From positions 1-19,382 of the forward strand of contig JBDHRX010000054.1 in the NCBI GenBank assembly GCA_039807785.1: 19,382 nt of DNA, written 5' to 3'. The notes under the pieces were generated by a model. It was not told the origin of the DNA. It saw only the letters and a list, made by a program, of their open reading frames with translations, and made no database searches. The position numbers and the translations under genes were made by a program. The stretch comes from Zeimonas sp039807785. GTDB lineage: Bacteria > Pseudomonadota > Gammaproteobacteria > Burkholderiales > Burkholderiaceae_E. The first letter of the stretch is position 1; each line of letters begins with the position of its first letter. Below, in pieces: positions 10,118 through 16,781 of the stretch.

Positions 10118-10736
10118 GCGAGGCGAGTCGCTGCCGGGTCGCCACCGAGCGGTCCCAGAGATTCGGCACCCGCGTCGACGAGTAGCCCGAGACGAAATCG
10201 CGTGCCGCGCCCGCCGTGTCGAACACATGACGGGCCACGGCGCCGATGTTGGCGCCGTAGACGTGGATGCTGATCGAGGTCCGGTCGTCGTAGGCGTTGG
10301 CGACCTGGTGCACGTCGCCGATCGTCGGCGATACCGCGTCGACATCGCCCGGCTCGAGGCGGGCCGGGGCGCCCAGTGCGCCGAACTTGCCGTCGACGCT
10401 GCCCCAGCGGGTGCCGATCTCGGCGCCGCGCAGCATGCCGATCAGGCCCCAGACCGTATGGTCGTGCACCGGCGTGCGCTGCCCCGGGCCCCAGACGAAG
10501 CTGACGACCGAGAAGCGCTCCAGCGGATCGGCGTGCAGCAGGTACTGCTGGTAGTGCTCGGGGTGCGGCTGGGTGAATTCGTCGGGCAGCCAGCTGCCGT
10601 CGCGCACCAGGGCGGCCAGGAGCGGCCGCCCCGCCTCGAGGATCCGGGCCTCGCTCGTCTCGCGCTCGAGCAGCCGCGTCATCGCGACCACGAAATCGCG
10701 CAGCGGCGCGACGGCATCGGGGGTGCTGGACGTCAT
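10107..10736 (-). CDS. mdo: 3-mercaptopropionate dioxygenase (Gln-type thiol dioxygenase)
   Basis: A 209-residue cupin of the cysteine dioxygenase family that uses a mononuclear iron to oxidise a thiol to a sulfinate with O2. The three-histidine iron site is visible: H91 and H93 in PVHDHTVWG, and H143 in GDVHQV. The Ser-His-Tyr relay is S156-H158-Y160 (SISIHVY). YQQYLLH (residues 62-68) places a glutamine where cysteine dioxygenases of the Arg type have arginine. From memory, the region YQQYLLH through FSVVSFVWGPG to VWGLIGMLRG closely resembles the Pseudomonas 3-mercaptopropionate dioxygenase. The preferred substrate is therefore predicted to be 3-mercaptopropionate, giving 3-sulfinopropionate, with cysteine or cysteamine as weaker alternatives. 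The start codon overlaps the CoA-transferase stop by 4 bases, so these two steps are tightly linked. Confidence 0.9.
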   Translation of the reverse strand: MTSSTPDAVAPLRDFVVAMTRLLERETSEARILEAGRPLLAALVRDGSWLPDEFTQPHPEHYQQYLLHADPLERFSVVSFVWGPGQRTPVHDHTVWGLIGMLRGAEIGTRWGSVDGKFGALGAPARLEPGDVDAVSPTIGDVHQVANAYDDRTSISIHVYGANIGAVARHVFDTAGAARDFVSGYSSTRVPNLWDRSVATRQRLASHAR

Positions 10737-11920
10737 AGCGCGATCTCCCTGTTGCGTGCGGCGAGCTCGGCGTGCAGGGCCTGGGCGTGTTCGCCGAGCA
10801 GCGGCGGCCGCGTGTTGACCTCCACCGGCGCGCCGTCGATCCAGACCGGACATGCCACCGTACGCGTGCGGGCGCCGCCGGGCAACTGCATGTCGCGCAC
10901 CAGCTGCAGGTGGCGGGACTGCGGATCGGCCAGCGCCTGCTCGTAGTCGTTGATCGGCGAATTGGGCACGCCGGCCTGGTCGAAGCGCGCCAGCCAGTGA
11001 GCGCAATCGGCGTCGGCGAAGCGCGCCTCCAGGAGATCCTTGAGCGCCACCTGGTTCTGCGCGCGCAGCAGCGTGGAGGTGAAGCGCGGATCCTCCATCA
11101 GCTCGGGCATCTCGACCACCTCGCACACCGCCCGCCACAGGCGGTCGTTCCCGGCGGCCACGGCGAACCAGCCGTCGCGCGCCCGGAAGGCCTGGTAAGG
11201 CGCGTTGCGCGGATGCGCCGAGCCCAGCCGCCCCGGGCTCTTGCCGTTACCGAAGAACTCGCTGGTCTGCAGCGCGCCGATCGCGAGCGTGGTGGCGAAC
11301 ATCGAGATGTCCAACTGCCCGCCCGGCCCGCCGGCGCGCACGCGCGCGAGCATCGAGGCGATCGAGAAGGCGCCGTACAGCCCCGCGGTGAAGTCGGAGA
11401 CCGGCACGCCGCACTTGACCGGCGCACCCTCGGGTTCCCCGGTCACGCTCATCACGCCTGCGGCGGCCTGGATCGTCAGGTCGAAGCCGCCGCCGGATGC
11501 GCGCGGGCCGCTCTGGCCGAACGCGGAGATCGAGCAATAGACCAGGTCCGGCCGCGCCTCGCGGAAACTCTCCCAGCCCAGCCCGAGGCGATCCATCACG
11601 CCGGGGCGATTGTTCTCGATCAGCACGTCGGCCTCGAGCACGAGGGCGCGGGCGAACTCGCGATGCTCGGGCTTCTTCAGATCCAGCGCCACCGACTTCT
11701 TGCTGCGGTTGAGCGACGCGAAGTTCTCGGAGAAGCCGTCGTTGAACGGCGGCCACTGGCGCAGTCCGTCGCCCTCCAGCGGCTCGACCTTGACCACCTC
11801 CGCACCGAAGTCCGCCAGCAGCATGCCGCAGAAGGGGCCGGCCGCGACCTGGCAGAACTCCACCACGCGCACGCCCGCCAGGGGCAGGGGCGAGGCTCTT
11901 GCGGGGGAAGGGGGGTTCAT
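10733..11920 (-). CDS. Class III (CaiB/BaiF family) acyl-CoA transferase
   Basis: A 395-residue CoA transferase of the formyl-CoA/CaiB family. It transfers CoA from a donor such as succinyl-CoA to a carboxylic acid through an aspartyl-CoA intermediate. The N-terminus shows the family opening PLAGVRVVEFCQVAAGPF, then LADFGAEVVKVE and NRSKKSVALDLK. The nucleophile is predicted to be Asp176 in GVPVSDFTAGLYGAF. GNGKSPGRLGSAHPRNAPYQAF and GWFAVAAGNDRLW are further family blocks. Length is normal. A GGAG lies 9 bases before the ATG at 11920. Because the next gene encodes a 3-mercaptopropionate dioxygenase with a 4-base overlap, a likely acceptor is 3-sulfinopropionate, as reported for CoA transferases of bacteria growing on thiodipropionate. 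The specific substrate is inference. Confidence 0.9.
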   Translation of the reverse strand: MNPPSPARASPLPLAGVRVVEFCQVAAGPFCGMLLADFGAEVVKVEPLEGDGLRQWPPFNDGFSENFASLNRSKKSVALDLKKPEHREFARALVLEADVLIENNRPGVMDRLGLGWESFREARPDLVYCSISAFGQSGPRASGGGFDLTIQAAAGVMSVTGEPEGAPVKCGVPVSDFTAGLYGAFSIASMLARVRAGGPGGQLDISMFATTLAIGALQTSEFFGNGKSPGRLGSAHPRNAPYQAFRARDGWFAVAAGNDRLWRAVCEVVEMPELMEDPRFTSTLLRAQNQVALKDLLEARFADADCAHWLARFDQAGVPNSPINDYEQALADPQSRHLQLVRDMQLPGGARTRTVACPVWIDGAPVEVNTRPPLLGEHAQALHAELAARNREIAL

Positions 11921-11980
11921 GTCGTGAAGACTCCGCAGAAGGTGTCGGGCAACGGGCCGATGGCGATGACCACGCCGCCG

Positions 11981-13153
11981 TCAGGCATTCGCGCCGCAAT
12001 GGGGGCGCACGAAGCGTTCCAGGCCGGCCGCCAGGTCCTCGATGAGGTCCTGCGGGTCTTCCAGCCCGATGTGCAGGCGCAGCAGCGGCGCATGCCGGGC
12101 CGCAGCGAGCGAGCGCTTCGGATGGCTGGGCAGCACCAGGCTCTCGAAGCCGCCCCAGCTCACGCCGATCCCGAACAGCACCAGCCCGTCGATGAAGGCA
12201 TCCACGGCCGCTTCCGGAACCGGATGCAGCTCGAAGCCGAACAGGCCGGAGGCGCCCGTGAAGTCGCGCTGCCACAGCGCGTGGCCGGGGTCCCCGGGGA
12301 GCGCGGGGTAGTCGACGCGCCGCACCTCGGGGCGCGTCGCGAGCCATCGGGCGACGGCCAGCGCGCTCGCCTGGTGCTGGCGCATCCGCACGCCGAGCGT
12401 GCGCAGTCCGCGCAGCGCGAGCGCACAGTCGTCGGCCCCGACCGAGTTGCCCTGGCGCGCGGCCGTCGTGCGCAGCGCGCCGAACCAGCGCTCGTTCGCG
12501 ACCGCCACGCCGAGCATCGCGTCCGAGTGCCCGACCAGGTATTTCGTGGCCGCCTGGATGGCGATGTCCGCGCCGAGCGCGAGCGGCCGGCAGAACAGCG
12601 GCGTGGCCCAGGTGTTGTCGACGAGCACGGCCACGTCCTGGCGGTGGGCCGCCTCGCAGATCGCCGGCAGGTCCTGGATCTCGAAGGTGAGCGAACCGGG
12701 CGACTCGCAGTACACCGCGCAGGTGGACGGCTTGAGGCGCCCGGCGATGCCGGCGCCGATCGTCGGCTCGAAGAACTCGACCTCCACGCCGCGCGCGGCG
12801 AGGTCGCCCTCGCAGAACTCGCGCACCGGCCCGTAGACCGAGTCGACGACCAGCAGATGCGAGCCCGGCGCGGCGACGGCGGACAGCGCGCCGGTGCTGG
12901 CCGCCAGCCCCGAGGGGAACAGCACCGTGCCGCGGCCGCCGTCGAGCGCGGTGCACGCCTCCTCGAGCATCCGGTGCGAAGCGGTGCCGAAGCGTCCGTA
13001 GTACGGCTGGCCGTGCTTGTCCGCCTGGGCCTTCCGGAACGAGGCCATCGACGGATGCAGGATCGTCGAGGCGCGGCTGACCGGCGGGTTGACCAGCCCG
13101 CCGAAGCGCAGCGGGTCGCGTCCCGCGTGAACCAGCAGGGTATCGGCTTTCAT
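11981..13153 (-). CDS. metC: Cystathionine beta-lyase-like PLP enzyme (C-S lyase)
   Basis: A 390-residue Cys/Met-metabolism PLP enzyme (fold type I). Cystathionine beta-lyase cleaves the C-beta-S bond of cystathionine or related thioether amino acids, giving a thiol, pyruvate and ammonia through 2-aminoacrylate. The PLP lysine is K204 in ATKYLVGHSDAMLG. The cofactor-stacking tyrosine is Y107 in VDSVYGP, which has no Cys at the adjacent methionine gamma-lyase position, so a beta-lyase is favoured. LVDNTWATPLF holds the PLP-pyridine aspartate, and QPYYGRFGT is the subunit-interface phosphate loop. The ATG at 13153 gives a family-like N-terminus (MKADTLLVHAGRDP). A GTG at 13168, 3 bases after the upstream stop, is an equally plausible start that adds five residues. 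Within this operon, a catabolic role releasing 3-mercaptopropionate or another thiol is more likely than methionine synthesis; this is inferred from context. Confidence 0.85.
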   Translation of the reverse strand: MKADTLLVHAGRDPLRFGGLVNPPVSRASTILHPSMASFRKAQADKHGQPYYGRFGTASHRMLEEACTALDGGRGTVLFPSGLAASTGALSAVAAPGSHLLVVDSVYGPVREFCEGDLAARGVEVEFFEPTIGAGIAGRLKPSTCAVYCESPGSLTFEIQDLPAICEAAHRQDVAVLVDNTWATPLFCRPLALGADIAIQAATKYLVGHSDAMLGVAVANERWFGALRTTAARQGNSVGADDCALALRGLRTLGVRMRQHQASALAVARWLATRPEVRRVDYPALPGDPGHALWQRDFTGASGLFGFELHPVPEAAVDAFIDGLVLFGIGVSWGGFESLVLPSHPKRSLAAARHAPLLRLHIGLEDPQDLIEDLAAGLERFVRPHCGANA

Positions 13154-13171
13154 GGCCGCCGCGACCACGAC

Positions 13172-14707
13172 CTACTCGACATCGAACTTGACGCCCTGCG
13201 CGAGCGGCAGCGTGCTGCCGTAGTTGATCGTGTTGGTGGCGCGGCGCATGTATGCGCGCCAGCTGTCGGTGCCTGCTTCCCGGCCCCCGCCGGTCTCCTT
13301 TTCGCCGCCGAAGGCGCCGCCGATCTCGGCGCCGGAGGGGCCGATGTTGACGTTGGCCACGCCGCAGTCGGACCCGGCGGCCGACAGGAAGCGCTCGGCC
13401 TCGCGCAGGTCGGTGGTGAAGATCGACGACGACAGGCCCTGCGGGACCGCGTTGTGCAGCGCGATCACCGCGTCGAAGTCCTCGTAGACCATCACGTAGA
13501 GGATCGGGGCGAAGGTCTCGCGCTCGACCACGGCGCATTGCTCCGGAATCTCGACCAGCGCCGGGCGCACGTAGTAGGCGCTTTCGCCGCCGGCCGGGCT
13601 CTTCACGCGCTCGCCGCCCGTGACCGTGCCGGATGCCGTACGCGCCTCGTCGAGCGCCGCCTGCATGGCCTTGAACGAAGCCTCGTCGCGCAGCGGACCG
13701 ATCAGCGTGCCGCCGTCGCGCGGGTCGCCGATCGACACCGACTGGTAGACCTTCTTCAGGCGCGGCAGCAGCTTGCCGGCCACGCTCTTGTGCACGAACA
13801 GGCGCCGCAGCGAGGTGCAGCGCTGGCCGGCAGTGCCCATCGCGGCGAAGGCGATCGCGCGCAGCGCGAGGTCGAGGTCGGCCGAGGGGCAGACGATCGC
13901 CGCGTTGTTGCCGCCCAGCTCGAGCACGCAACGCCCGAAGCGCGCGGCCACGCGCTGGGACACGATGCGGCCCATGCGCGTCGAGCCCGTGGCCGAGACC
14001 ACCGGGACGCGCGGATCGTCGACCAGGATCTGGCCGATGTCGGCGCGGCCGATCAGCACGCTGGCCAGGCCGGCCGGCGCGTCGCCGAAGCGCGCGAGCG
14101 CGCGCTCGAGCAGCGCGTGGGTGGCCAGCGCCGTCAGCGGCGCCTTCTCGGACGGCTTCCAGACCACCGGATCACCGCAGACCAGCGCGATTGCCGCGTT
14201 CCACGACCAGACCGCGACCGGGAAGTTGAAGGCCGAGACGACGCCGACCACGCCGGCGGGATGCCACGTCTCCATCATGCGGTGGTTGGGGCGCTCGGTC
14301 GCGATGGTGAGGCCGTACAGCTGCCGCGAGAGGCCGACCGCGTAGTCGCAGATGTCGATCATCTCCTGGACTTCGCCCTGGCCTTCGGAGAGGATCTTGC
14401 CGGCCTCGATGCTGACCAGGCGGCCGAGGTCGTCCTTGGCGGCGCGCAGTTCCTCGCCCAGCAGGCGCACCAGCTCGCCGCGGCGCGGGGCCGGGACCAG
14501 GCGCCACTTGACGAACGCGTCCTGGGCGGCGGCGATCAGCGCGCGCGTCTCGTCCGGAGAATGCTCGCGCACGCGGGCGATCTCGCTGCCGTCGATCGGC
14601 GAGGTGACGGACAGCGTGCCGCCGTTCACGACTGCGGCCGGTACGCCCAGCTTCTCGAGAAGAGCTGCGGTTTCGCGGGGGACGGAGGGGAGGCTGGCGG
14701 TGCTCAA
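13172..14707 (-). CDS. amaB: NAD-dependent aldehyde dehydrogenase, ALDH7/AmaB (aminoadipate-semialdehyde) type
   Basis: A 511-residue cytoplasmic aldehyde dehydrogenase. Catalytic residues are E263 in VLELGGNNAAI and C297 in GTAGQRCTSLRR. The cofactor-binding VSATGSTRMGR is at about 238-247, and SAFNFPVAVWSWN at 158-170. The pairs GGNNA and GQRCTSLRRLF are typical of the ALDH7A1/AmaB group, which oxidises alpha-aminoadipic semialdehyde, the open form of the cyclic imine piperideine-6-carboxylate. No ATG occurs in frame near the start. A TTG at 14707 is preceded by AGGAG with a 5-base spacer and gives the right family length, so a TTG start is proposed. The partnership with RidA proteins and a C-S lyase suggests a semialdehyde or imine derived from a sulfur or amino acid substrate; a general lysine-degradation role is the alternative. 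Confidence 0.9.
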   Translation of the reverse strand: MSTASLPSVPRETAALLEKLGVPAAVVNGGTLSVTSPIDGSEIARVREHSPDETRALIAAAQDAFVKWRLVPAPRRGELVRLLGEELRAAKDDLGRLVSIEAGKILSEGQGEVQEMIDICDYAVGLSRQLYGLTIATERPNHRMMETWHPAGVVGVVSAFNFPVAVWSWNAAIALVCGDPVVWKPSEKAPLTALATHALLERALARFGDAPAGLASVLIGRADIGQILVDDPRVPVVSATGSTRMGRIVSQRVAARFGRCVLELGGNNAAIVCPSADLDLALRAIAFAAMGTAGQRCTSLRRLFVHKSVAGKLLPRLKKVYQSVSIGDPRDGGTLIGPLRDEASFKAMQAALDEARTASGTVTGGERVKSPAGGESAYYVRPALVEIPEQCAVVERETFAPILYVMVYEDFDAVIALHNAVPQGLSSSIFTTDLREAERFLSAAGSDCGVANVNIGPSGAEIGGAFGGEKETGGGREAGTDSWRAYMRRATNTINYGSTLPLAQGVKFDVE

Positions 14708-14770
14708 GGCGGCTCCTGTTGTGCGTTGACGCGCGCGGCGCGGAATTCGGATGGAACGGGGGGCGGCGGC

Positions 14771-15154
14771 TCAGAGCCCGCAGACGATCTGGATGGCCAG
14801 CTTGTGCCGCGAGGACTGGAGCTTGGCCACCATGTAGGCGCAGGCCGGGGGGTCGTGCCAGGGCACCCAGGCATCCCAGCGCGTGTTGATCTCGTCCAGG
14901 TGACGGCTGTCGGCGCAGTAGATCGTCGCGTGCACCATCCGGTGCTTGCCGGTCCCGAACTGCGCGAGCACGGCGTCGATCCGGTCGAGGATGTCCTGCG
15001 TCTGCTCCGCGACGGTCGCGAGCTCGGGGTTGGGCAGCACCGCCGTGAGGTAGACGGTGGAATCGTGGACGACGGCGAGGCTGGAGCTCTTGTCGAGCGC
15101 CTCGCGGCGGATCGGCAGGCCGGCCTGCGGCGAAGGGTTCTTGGCGGCGCTCAT
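14771..15154 (-). CDS. RidA/YjgF-family protein with the conserved arginine replaced by Cys
   Basis: A 127-residue RidA-family protein. RidA proteins form homotrimers that hydrolyse reactive enamines or imines such as 2-aminoacrylate. The fold is recognisable from TVYLTAVLPNPELATVAEQTQDILDRIDAVLAQFG through ATIYCADSRHLDEIN to the AKLQSSRHKLAIQI end. In the neighbouring paralogue (15168-15515) the ligand-binding arginine is R93. Ungapped alignment of the two C-termini puts a cysteine (C105, in PPACAYMVAKL) at that position here. This protein may therefore bind a different ligand or lack classical deaminase activity. It starts 13 bases after the upstream paralogue's stop, with a GAAGGG ribosome site, and is clearly in the same operon. 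Confidence 0.88.
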   Translation of the reverse strand: MSAAKNPSPQAGLPIRREALDKSSSLAVVHDSTVYLTAVLPNPELATVAEQTQDILDRIDAVLAQFGTGKHRMVHATIYCADSRHLDEINTRWDAWVPWHDPPACAYMVAKLQSSRHKLAIQIVCGL

Positions 15155-15167
15155 CGCGGCGAACCCT

Positions 15168-15515
15168 TCAGAGGGCGGCGGTGATCTGGAACGCCACCAG
15201 GTGTCGCGGCGTCACCAGCTTGGCCTCGATCGCGGTGCGCGTCGGCAGATGACCGGGCAGCACCCATTGGTCCCACACGTCGTTGACGGCATCGAAGTCG
15301 CGCATGTCCGCGAACACGACCGTGGCGGTCAGCAGGCGCGACTTGTCGGTGCCGCACAGCGCGAGCGTGTTCTCGATCTGCGAGAGGATCATCCGGGCCT
15401 GTTCGGCGGCGGTGGGCGGAGGGTTGACGGCGACGTTTCCGGCCAGATAGGCCGTGCTGCCGTGGATCACGGCCTTGCTGTAGCGCGTACCCGAGCCTAC
15501 GTACTTGAGTTCCAT
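15168..15515 (-). CDS. RidA/YjgF-family enamine/imine deaminase
   Basis: A 115-residue RidA-family protein and the first gene of the leftward operon. The hydrophobic AYLAGNVAVNPPPTAAEQARMILSQIENTLALCG and ATVVFADMRDFDAVND segments are typical. R93 in LPTRTAIEAKL matches the arginine (R105 of E. coli RidA) that anchors the carboxylate of 2-aminoacrylate-like substrates. The ATG at 15515 was chosen because AAAGGA lies 9 bases upstream; longer frames extend into non-coding sequence. A C-S beta-lyase in the same operon would generate 2-aminoacrylate, so this protein is a logical quencher of that intermediate. That link is inferred. Confidence 0.9.
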   Translation of the reverse strand: MELKYVGSGTRYSKAVIHGSTAYLAGNVAVNPPPTAAEQARMILSQIENTLALCGTDKSRLLTATVVFADMRDFDAVNDVWDQWVLPGHLPTRTAIEAKLVTPRHLVAFQITAAL

Positions 15516-15583
15516 GAAGTCCAGTCCTTTGAGTGGTCCGGGGAACGGGAATGCATCGCACCAATCGTATCGTGCGCGGCCTG

Positions 15584-15621
15584 CCGGCAACCCGGGGCGG
15601 ATCGACGCTCGCGTTGCCCGG
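15584..15621 (-). promoter_or_regulatory. Hairpin in the leader of the ridA operon
   Basis: On the + strand CCGGCAAC (15584-15591) pairs with GTTGCCCGG (15613-15621), giving an 8-bp stem with one bulged base and a 21-base loop. It lies in the roughly 145-base leader between the predicted transcription start and the first ridA ATG. It could influence leader stability or attenuation. No known riboswitch class was recognised. Confidence 0.3.
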
Positions 15622-15651
15622 TAGTGCCGGCGCGGGGTTTTTTAATATACG

Positions 15652-15663
15652 GAACGTTGGTTC
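15652..15663. promoter_or_regulatory. Candidate operator GAAC-N4-GTTC over the ridA operon start site
   Basis: GAAC (15652-15655) and GTTC (15660-15663) form an inverted repeat immediately downstream of the predicted -10, so a bound protein would block initiation. On the - strand it reads AGAACCAACGTTC, and the same AGAACCA-N3-TTC element occurs at the same distance from TTGACA at 19245-19257. The IclR-type protein encoded next door is the obvious candidate ligand; this is inference. Confidence 0.5.
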
Positions 15664-15666
15664 TAA

Positions 15667-15695
15667 AATGTGGCATATCTGCATCGACCTGTCAA
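15667..15695 (-). promoter_or_regulatory. Predicted sigma70 promoter of the ridA-mdo operon
   Basis: Read on the - strand, a perfect -35 TTGACA (15695-15690) is followed after 17 bases by CACATT (15672-15667), a weak -10 with 3 of 6 consensus bases. Transcription would begin near 15660, inside the adjacent inverted repeat. A second -10-like TATATT occurs at 15649-15644 but has no matching -35. The strong -35/weak -10 pair, with the same 17-base spacing as at 19214-19242, supports this choice. Confidence 0.55.
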
Positions 15696-15793
15696 GTGGC
15701 CGGAGCCCGGCGCGGCGCGTCGGGACGACTCGCGGGGCCACGGGTTCCCGGCGCGAATCCGGCCCGGCGGAAGGCGGCGAGGAAAGGGGGCGA

Positions 15794-15942
15794 GGAGAGG
15801 GGCCGGAGAGGGGCCGAAGAGAGGCCCGTCCGCGGCCGGGGGCCGCGCGGTGCCGGCCGGCGCGGTGCGCGGCGGCCCGGGGGAAGGCGGCCGCAGGGAC
15901 GGGACGGGACGAGGCGGGGCCGGGAGGCCGGGAGGCCCGGGA
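15794..15942 (+). repeat. Purine-rich tract with short tandem repeats
   Basis: Three 11-base units run back to back: GGAGAGGGGCC (15794-15804), the same again (15805-15815), then the variant GAAGAGAGGCC (15816-15826). Further along are three GGGAC units (15896-15910) and repeated GGCCGGGA (15918-15925, 15926-15933), with a GGCCCGGGA variant at 15934-15942. The tract is non-coding and lies downstream of the iclR-type gene. Confidence 0.6.
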
Positions 15943-15952
15943 AGAGGCGGCC

Positions 15953-16711
15953 TCAGGCGTCCTTCGGCGCGACCTGGGGCTGGAGCGAGACCGCGTCGGC
16001 CGCTTCGCGCACCAGCACCGCCAGCGACCGGATCCGGGCGGGACGGACGCGCGACGACGGGCCGGAGATGCCCAGCGCCGCCACGACGGTGCCGACGGAG
16101 TCGCGGATCGGTGCCGCGATGCCCCATACGGTCTCGCGCCATTCGCCGCGGTTGACCGCGTAGCCCTGGGTGCGCACCCGTTCCATCTCGCGCAGGAAAG
16201 CCGGGCCGTCGACGATGGTATTGGGCGTGTAGCGCGTCAGCCCGCTGGCGGCCAGGTCCTCGAGGACCATCTCGGGCTGCCAGGCCAGGATCGCCTTGCC
16301 CGTCGCCACGCAGTGCGCCGGGGCGCGACCGCCCACTTCCGAGTAGGCGCGGACCGGCTCCGGGCTTTCGAGCTTGTGCACGTAGAGCACTTCGCGCCCT
16401 TCGAGCACCGACAGGTGGATCGTCTCGCGCGTCGACTCGAGCAACTCGCTCATGCGCATCTGCGCCGCGTGCTGGACCGCAAGGCGCAGCGACAGCCGGT
16501 TGCCCAGTTCCCAGACCTTGAGGGAGGCCGAGTACCCGGAGGTCGATTCGTCCTTGACCACGTAGCGCAGCTCGACGAGGGCCTGGAGCAGGCGATGCAC
16601 GTTGCTCTTGCCCATCTCGAGCATCAGCGCGAGCTCGCTTACGCCCAGCGGCCGCTCGCTGCGCGCGAGGGCTTCGAGCACCTGAAGGCCCTTCACCAGG
16701 GTATTGTTCAT
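15953..16711 (-). CDS. IclR-family transcriptional regulator
   Basis: A 252-residue DNA-binding regulator. Residues 1-60 hold the winged helix-turn-helix (LVKGLQVLEALARSE, then LGVSELALMLEMGKSNVHRLLQAL). The effector-binding domain follows, with its usual landmarks ETIHLSVLEGREVLYVHKLES, GGRAPAHCVATGKAILA and NRGEWRETVWGIAAPIRD. Length is typical (about 250-280). The ATG at 16711 is preceded by GGAAGGA at a normal spacing, although the frame stays open far upstream into the neighbouring gene. IclR proteins usually repress, sometimes activate, adjacent catabolic genes and release DNA when a pathway compound binds. Here the neighbours are the ridA-mdo operon and the molybdenum hydroxylase, both with palindromic promoter elements. 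It may also repress itself through the repeat at 16782-16796. Confidence 0.92.
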   Translation of the reverse strand: MNNTLVKGLQVLEALARSERPLGVSELALMLEMGKSNVHRLLQALVELRYVVKDESTSGYSASLKVWELGNRLSLRLAVQHAAQMRMSELLESTRETIHLSVLEGREVLYVHKLESPEPVRAYSEVGGRAPAHCVATGKAILAWQPEMVLEDLAASGLTRYTPNTIVDGPAFLREMERVRTQGYAVNRGEWRETVWGIAAPIRDSVGTVVAALGISGPSSRVRPARIRSLAVLVREAADAVSLQPQVAPKDA

Positions 16712-16781
16712 CCGTTTCCTTCCCCTCGACCGTCCCGCGGCGCGTGCCCCACGTCGCCCTCGTCGCGCAAGTGCCGGGACC

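Larger units (their letters stand above)
15516..15952. other. 437-base non-coding region between the iclR-type gene and the ridA operon
   Basis: No credible gene is present. The left part (15516-15700) is the leader and promoter region of the ridA operon, with an unusually AT-rich patch at 15638-15670. The right part (about 15760-15950) is a very GC- and purine-rich tract on the + strand with short tandem repeats. Open frames crossing it translate to Arg/Gly/Ala-rich low-complexity protein and are rejected. Just after the iclR-type stop there is only a weak 4-3-4 stem (15944-15954) and no T-run, so no clear terminator was found. Confidence 0.7.

Noticed and set aside
10107..10736. Assignment as ordinary cysteine dioxygenase
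   Set aside because: YQQYLLH has glutamine at the specificity position, and the overall motif pattern is that of the 3-mercaptopropionate dioxygenase group.
11981..13153. Assignment as methionine gamma-lyase
   Set aside because: The residue after the conserved Tyr-Gly (VYGP) is Pro and the diagnostic Cys is missing, so beta-lyase is the better fit.
10772..15184. A 1470-codon open frame on the + strand opposite the leftward operon
   Set aside because: It is antisense to six well-supported genes. Its translation is rich in Arg, Ala, His and Gln with no recognisable domain, as expected from codon bias in high-GC DNA.
15516..15666. A riboswitch in the ridA operon leader
   Set aside because: Only one hairpin is apparent, and no conserved core of a known riboswitch class could be recognised.
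15533..16163. Open frames running through the purine-rich gap
   Set aside because: They translate to Arg/Gly/Ala-rich repeats that mirror the DNA repeats, with no plausible start site or domain.
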